DNA from: an uncultured bacterium
GTDB lineage: Bacteria; Bdellovibrionota_C; UBA2361; CAKMMH01
Direction: 5' to 3'
DNA: 6,933 nt
Assembly (NCBI GenBank): GCA_927798255.1
Contig: CAKMMH010000091.1
Location: forward strand, 1 to 6,933
The position numbers and the translations under genes are program-made. The notes under the pieces are model-generated. The model made no database searches, was not told the DNA's origin, and saw only the letters and a list, made by a program, of their open reading frames with translations. Below, in pieces: positions 6,415 to 6,933 of this stretch; positions within the stretch are counted from its first letter, which is position 1, and each line of letters opens with the position of its first letter.

Positions 6415-6933
6415 TTAATGATTTTTTCTTATTCTCGTTCTTACTATGTATTCTATTATAAACATTAACCCGATTAAAATATAGGCAATAAGTCCATTAA
6501 AAAGTGCCCAAGTAAAATCAGACATAAAAACTGTTATTAGTGAAAGAATCATGATTAAAAACATGAAAACGCCCCAAGCGATTGTGGCTTTCCTTGTGTA
6601 AGATAAATCATCATCTGTAATTTCATATTTTAATTTTTGAGCAAAAAGTGTAATAAGAGGTGTTTTTAAAAGGGAACCTAAAAATGCCAAAGAAACTATT
6701 AGATTCATGCATACAGGATAAATTTTTAAAAAGATTTCATTATTTGTAAATGATAGAAAAAGCGTAAGGATTAAGCCAATAAATAGAATTATTATGCTTT
6801 TTATTTTTAGGAAATTTATAACAACCACTAAAAGCAAAATTAGTGAAATTACATGAAACGAGCTTTTATTAGATAAAAGATAATATATTAAAAATGGATA
6901 TAGAACTGTAATAATTATAGATAAAAATTTTAG
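6415..6933 (-). CDS. COG4648-type multi-pass inner membrane protein (ApeG-like), N-terminus cut by window edge
   Basis: The frame is open from the stop at 6415-6417 to the window edge at 6933 (172 residues visible), so the true start lies just outside. A TTG at 6837 could be read as a start but would remove two clear hydrophobic segments; the upstream codons encode a typical family N-terminus with L-Y-P-F-L-I-Y-Y near visible residues 11-18. Six hydrophobic segments are visible, at about 1-20, 25-43, 47-64, 70-92, 121-141 and 145-165. Family marks are K-I-Y-P-V-x-x-N-L in the fourth segment and Y-T-R-K-A-T-x-x-W at the start of the fifth. This uncharacterised family (COG4648) is found almost always beside the AMP ligase in aryl polyene clusters (ApeG); its role, perhaps membrane docking of the biosynthetic complex, is not known. 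It ends in a basic tail, R-T-R-I-R-K-N-H. Confidence 0.85.
   Translation of the reverse strand, partial: LKFLSIIITVLYPFLIYYLLSNKSSFHVISLILLLVVVINFLKIKSIIILFIGLILTLFLSFTNNEIFLKIYPVCMNLIVSLAFLGSLLKTPLITLFAQKLKYEITDDDLSYTRKATIAWGVFMFLIMILSLITVFMSDFTWALFNGLIAYILIGLMFIIEYIVRTRIRKNH

Noticed and set aside
1..6933. Mobile element, CRISPR array, tRNA or long repeat
   Set aside because: Every base except a few short gaps is used by minus-strand genes; no transposase, repeat-spacer pattern, tRNA-like fold or inverted terminal repeat was seen.

Overview
The window is very A+T-rich and is filled end to end by seven genes, all on the minus strand and so transcribed from high to low coordinates. The two outermost genes are cut by the window edges. 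Every junction is an overlap of 20 bp or a gap of at most 18 bp, so there is no room for a terminator or a substantial internal promoter. This looks like the middle of one long operon. A LolA-like periplasmic carrier and an LpxL/HtrB-type acyltransferase point to a Gram-negative (diderm) host. The base composition, heavy AAA/TTT/ATA codon use and AAGG-type ribosome binding sites would suit a low-GC Campylobacterota such as a Campylobacter or Arcobacter relative, but this placement is only an inference; Fusobacteria are an alternative.

In transcription order the genes are: (1) 6933-6415, a COG4648-type multi-pass membrane protein, missing its first residues; (2) 6396-4669, an adenylate-forming acyl/aryl-acid ligase fused to a C-terminal hotdog dehydratase-like domain; (3) 4651-3941, a family-2 glycosyltransferase; (4) 3926-3534, a 4-hydroxybenzoyl-CoA-type hotdog thioesterase; (5) 3531-2929, a LolA-like periplasmic lipid/lipoprotein carrier; (6) 2948-771, an MMPL/RND-type exporter; (7) 768-1, an LpxL/COG4261-like acyltransferase, missing its C-terminus.

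This gene set and order match the accessory and export half of aryl polyene (APE) and related (flexirubin/dialkylresorcinol) pigment-lipid clusters. From family knowledge the counterparts are ApeG, ApeH+ApeI, the glycosyltransferase half of ApeJ, ApeK, ApeL, ApeM and the acyltransferase half of ApeJ. The inferred pathway is as follows: the ligase activates a starter acid for an acyl carrier protein; a dehydratase helps form the conjugated polyene; the glycosyltransferase and acyltransferase attach it to a lipid or sugar anchor; the thioesterase releases or proofreads chains; and the MMPL pump with the LolA-like carrier moves the product to the outer membrane. The ketosynthases, ketoreductase and acyl carrier proteins that would prove a polyene pathway are not in this window and should lie just outside it.

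The most unusual points are the ligase-dehydratase fusion whose hotdog domain has His where the FabZ-type catalytic acid would be, the separation of glycosyltransferase and acyltransferase into two genes at opposite ends of the export block, and the presence of such a cluster in a very low-GC genome. No RNA genes, mobile elements, CRISPR arrays or long repeats were seen.
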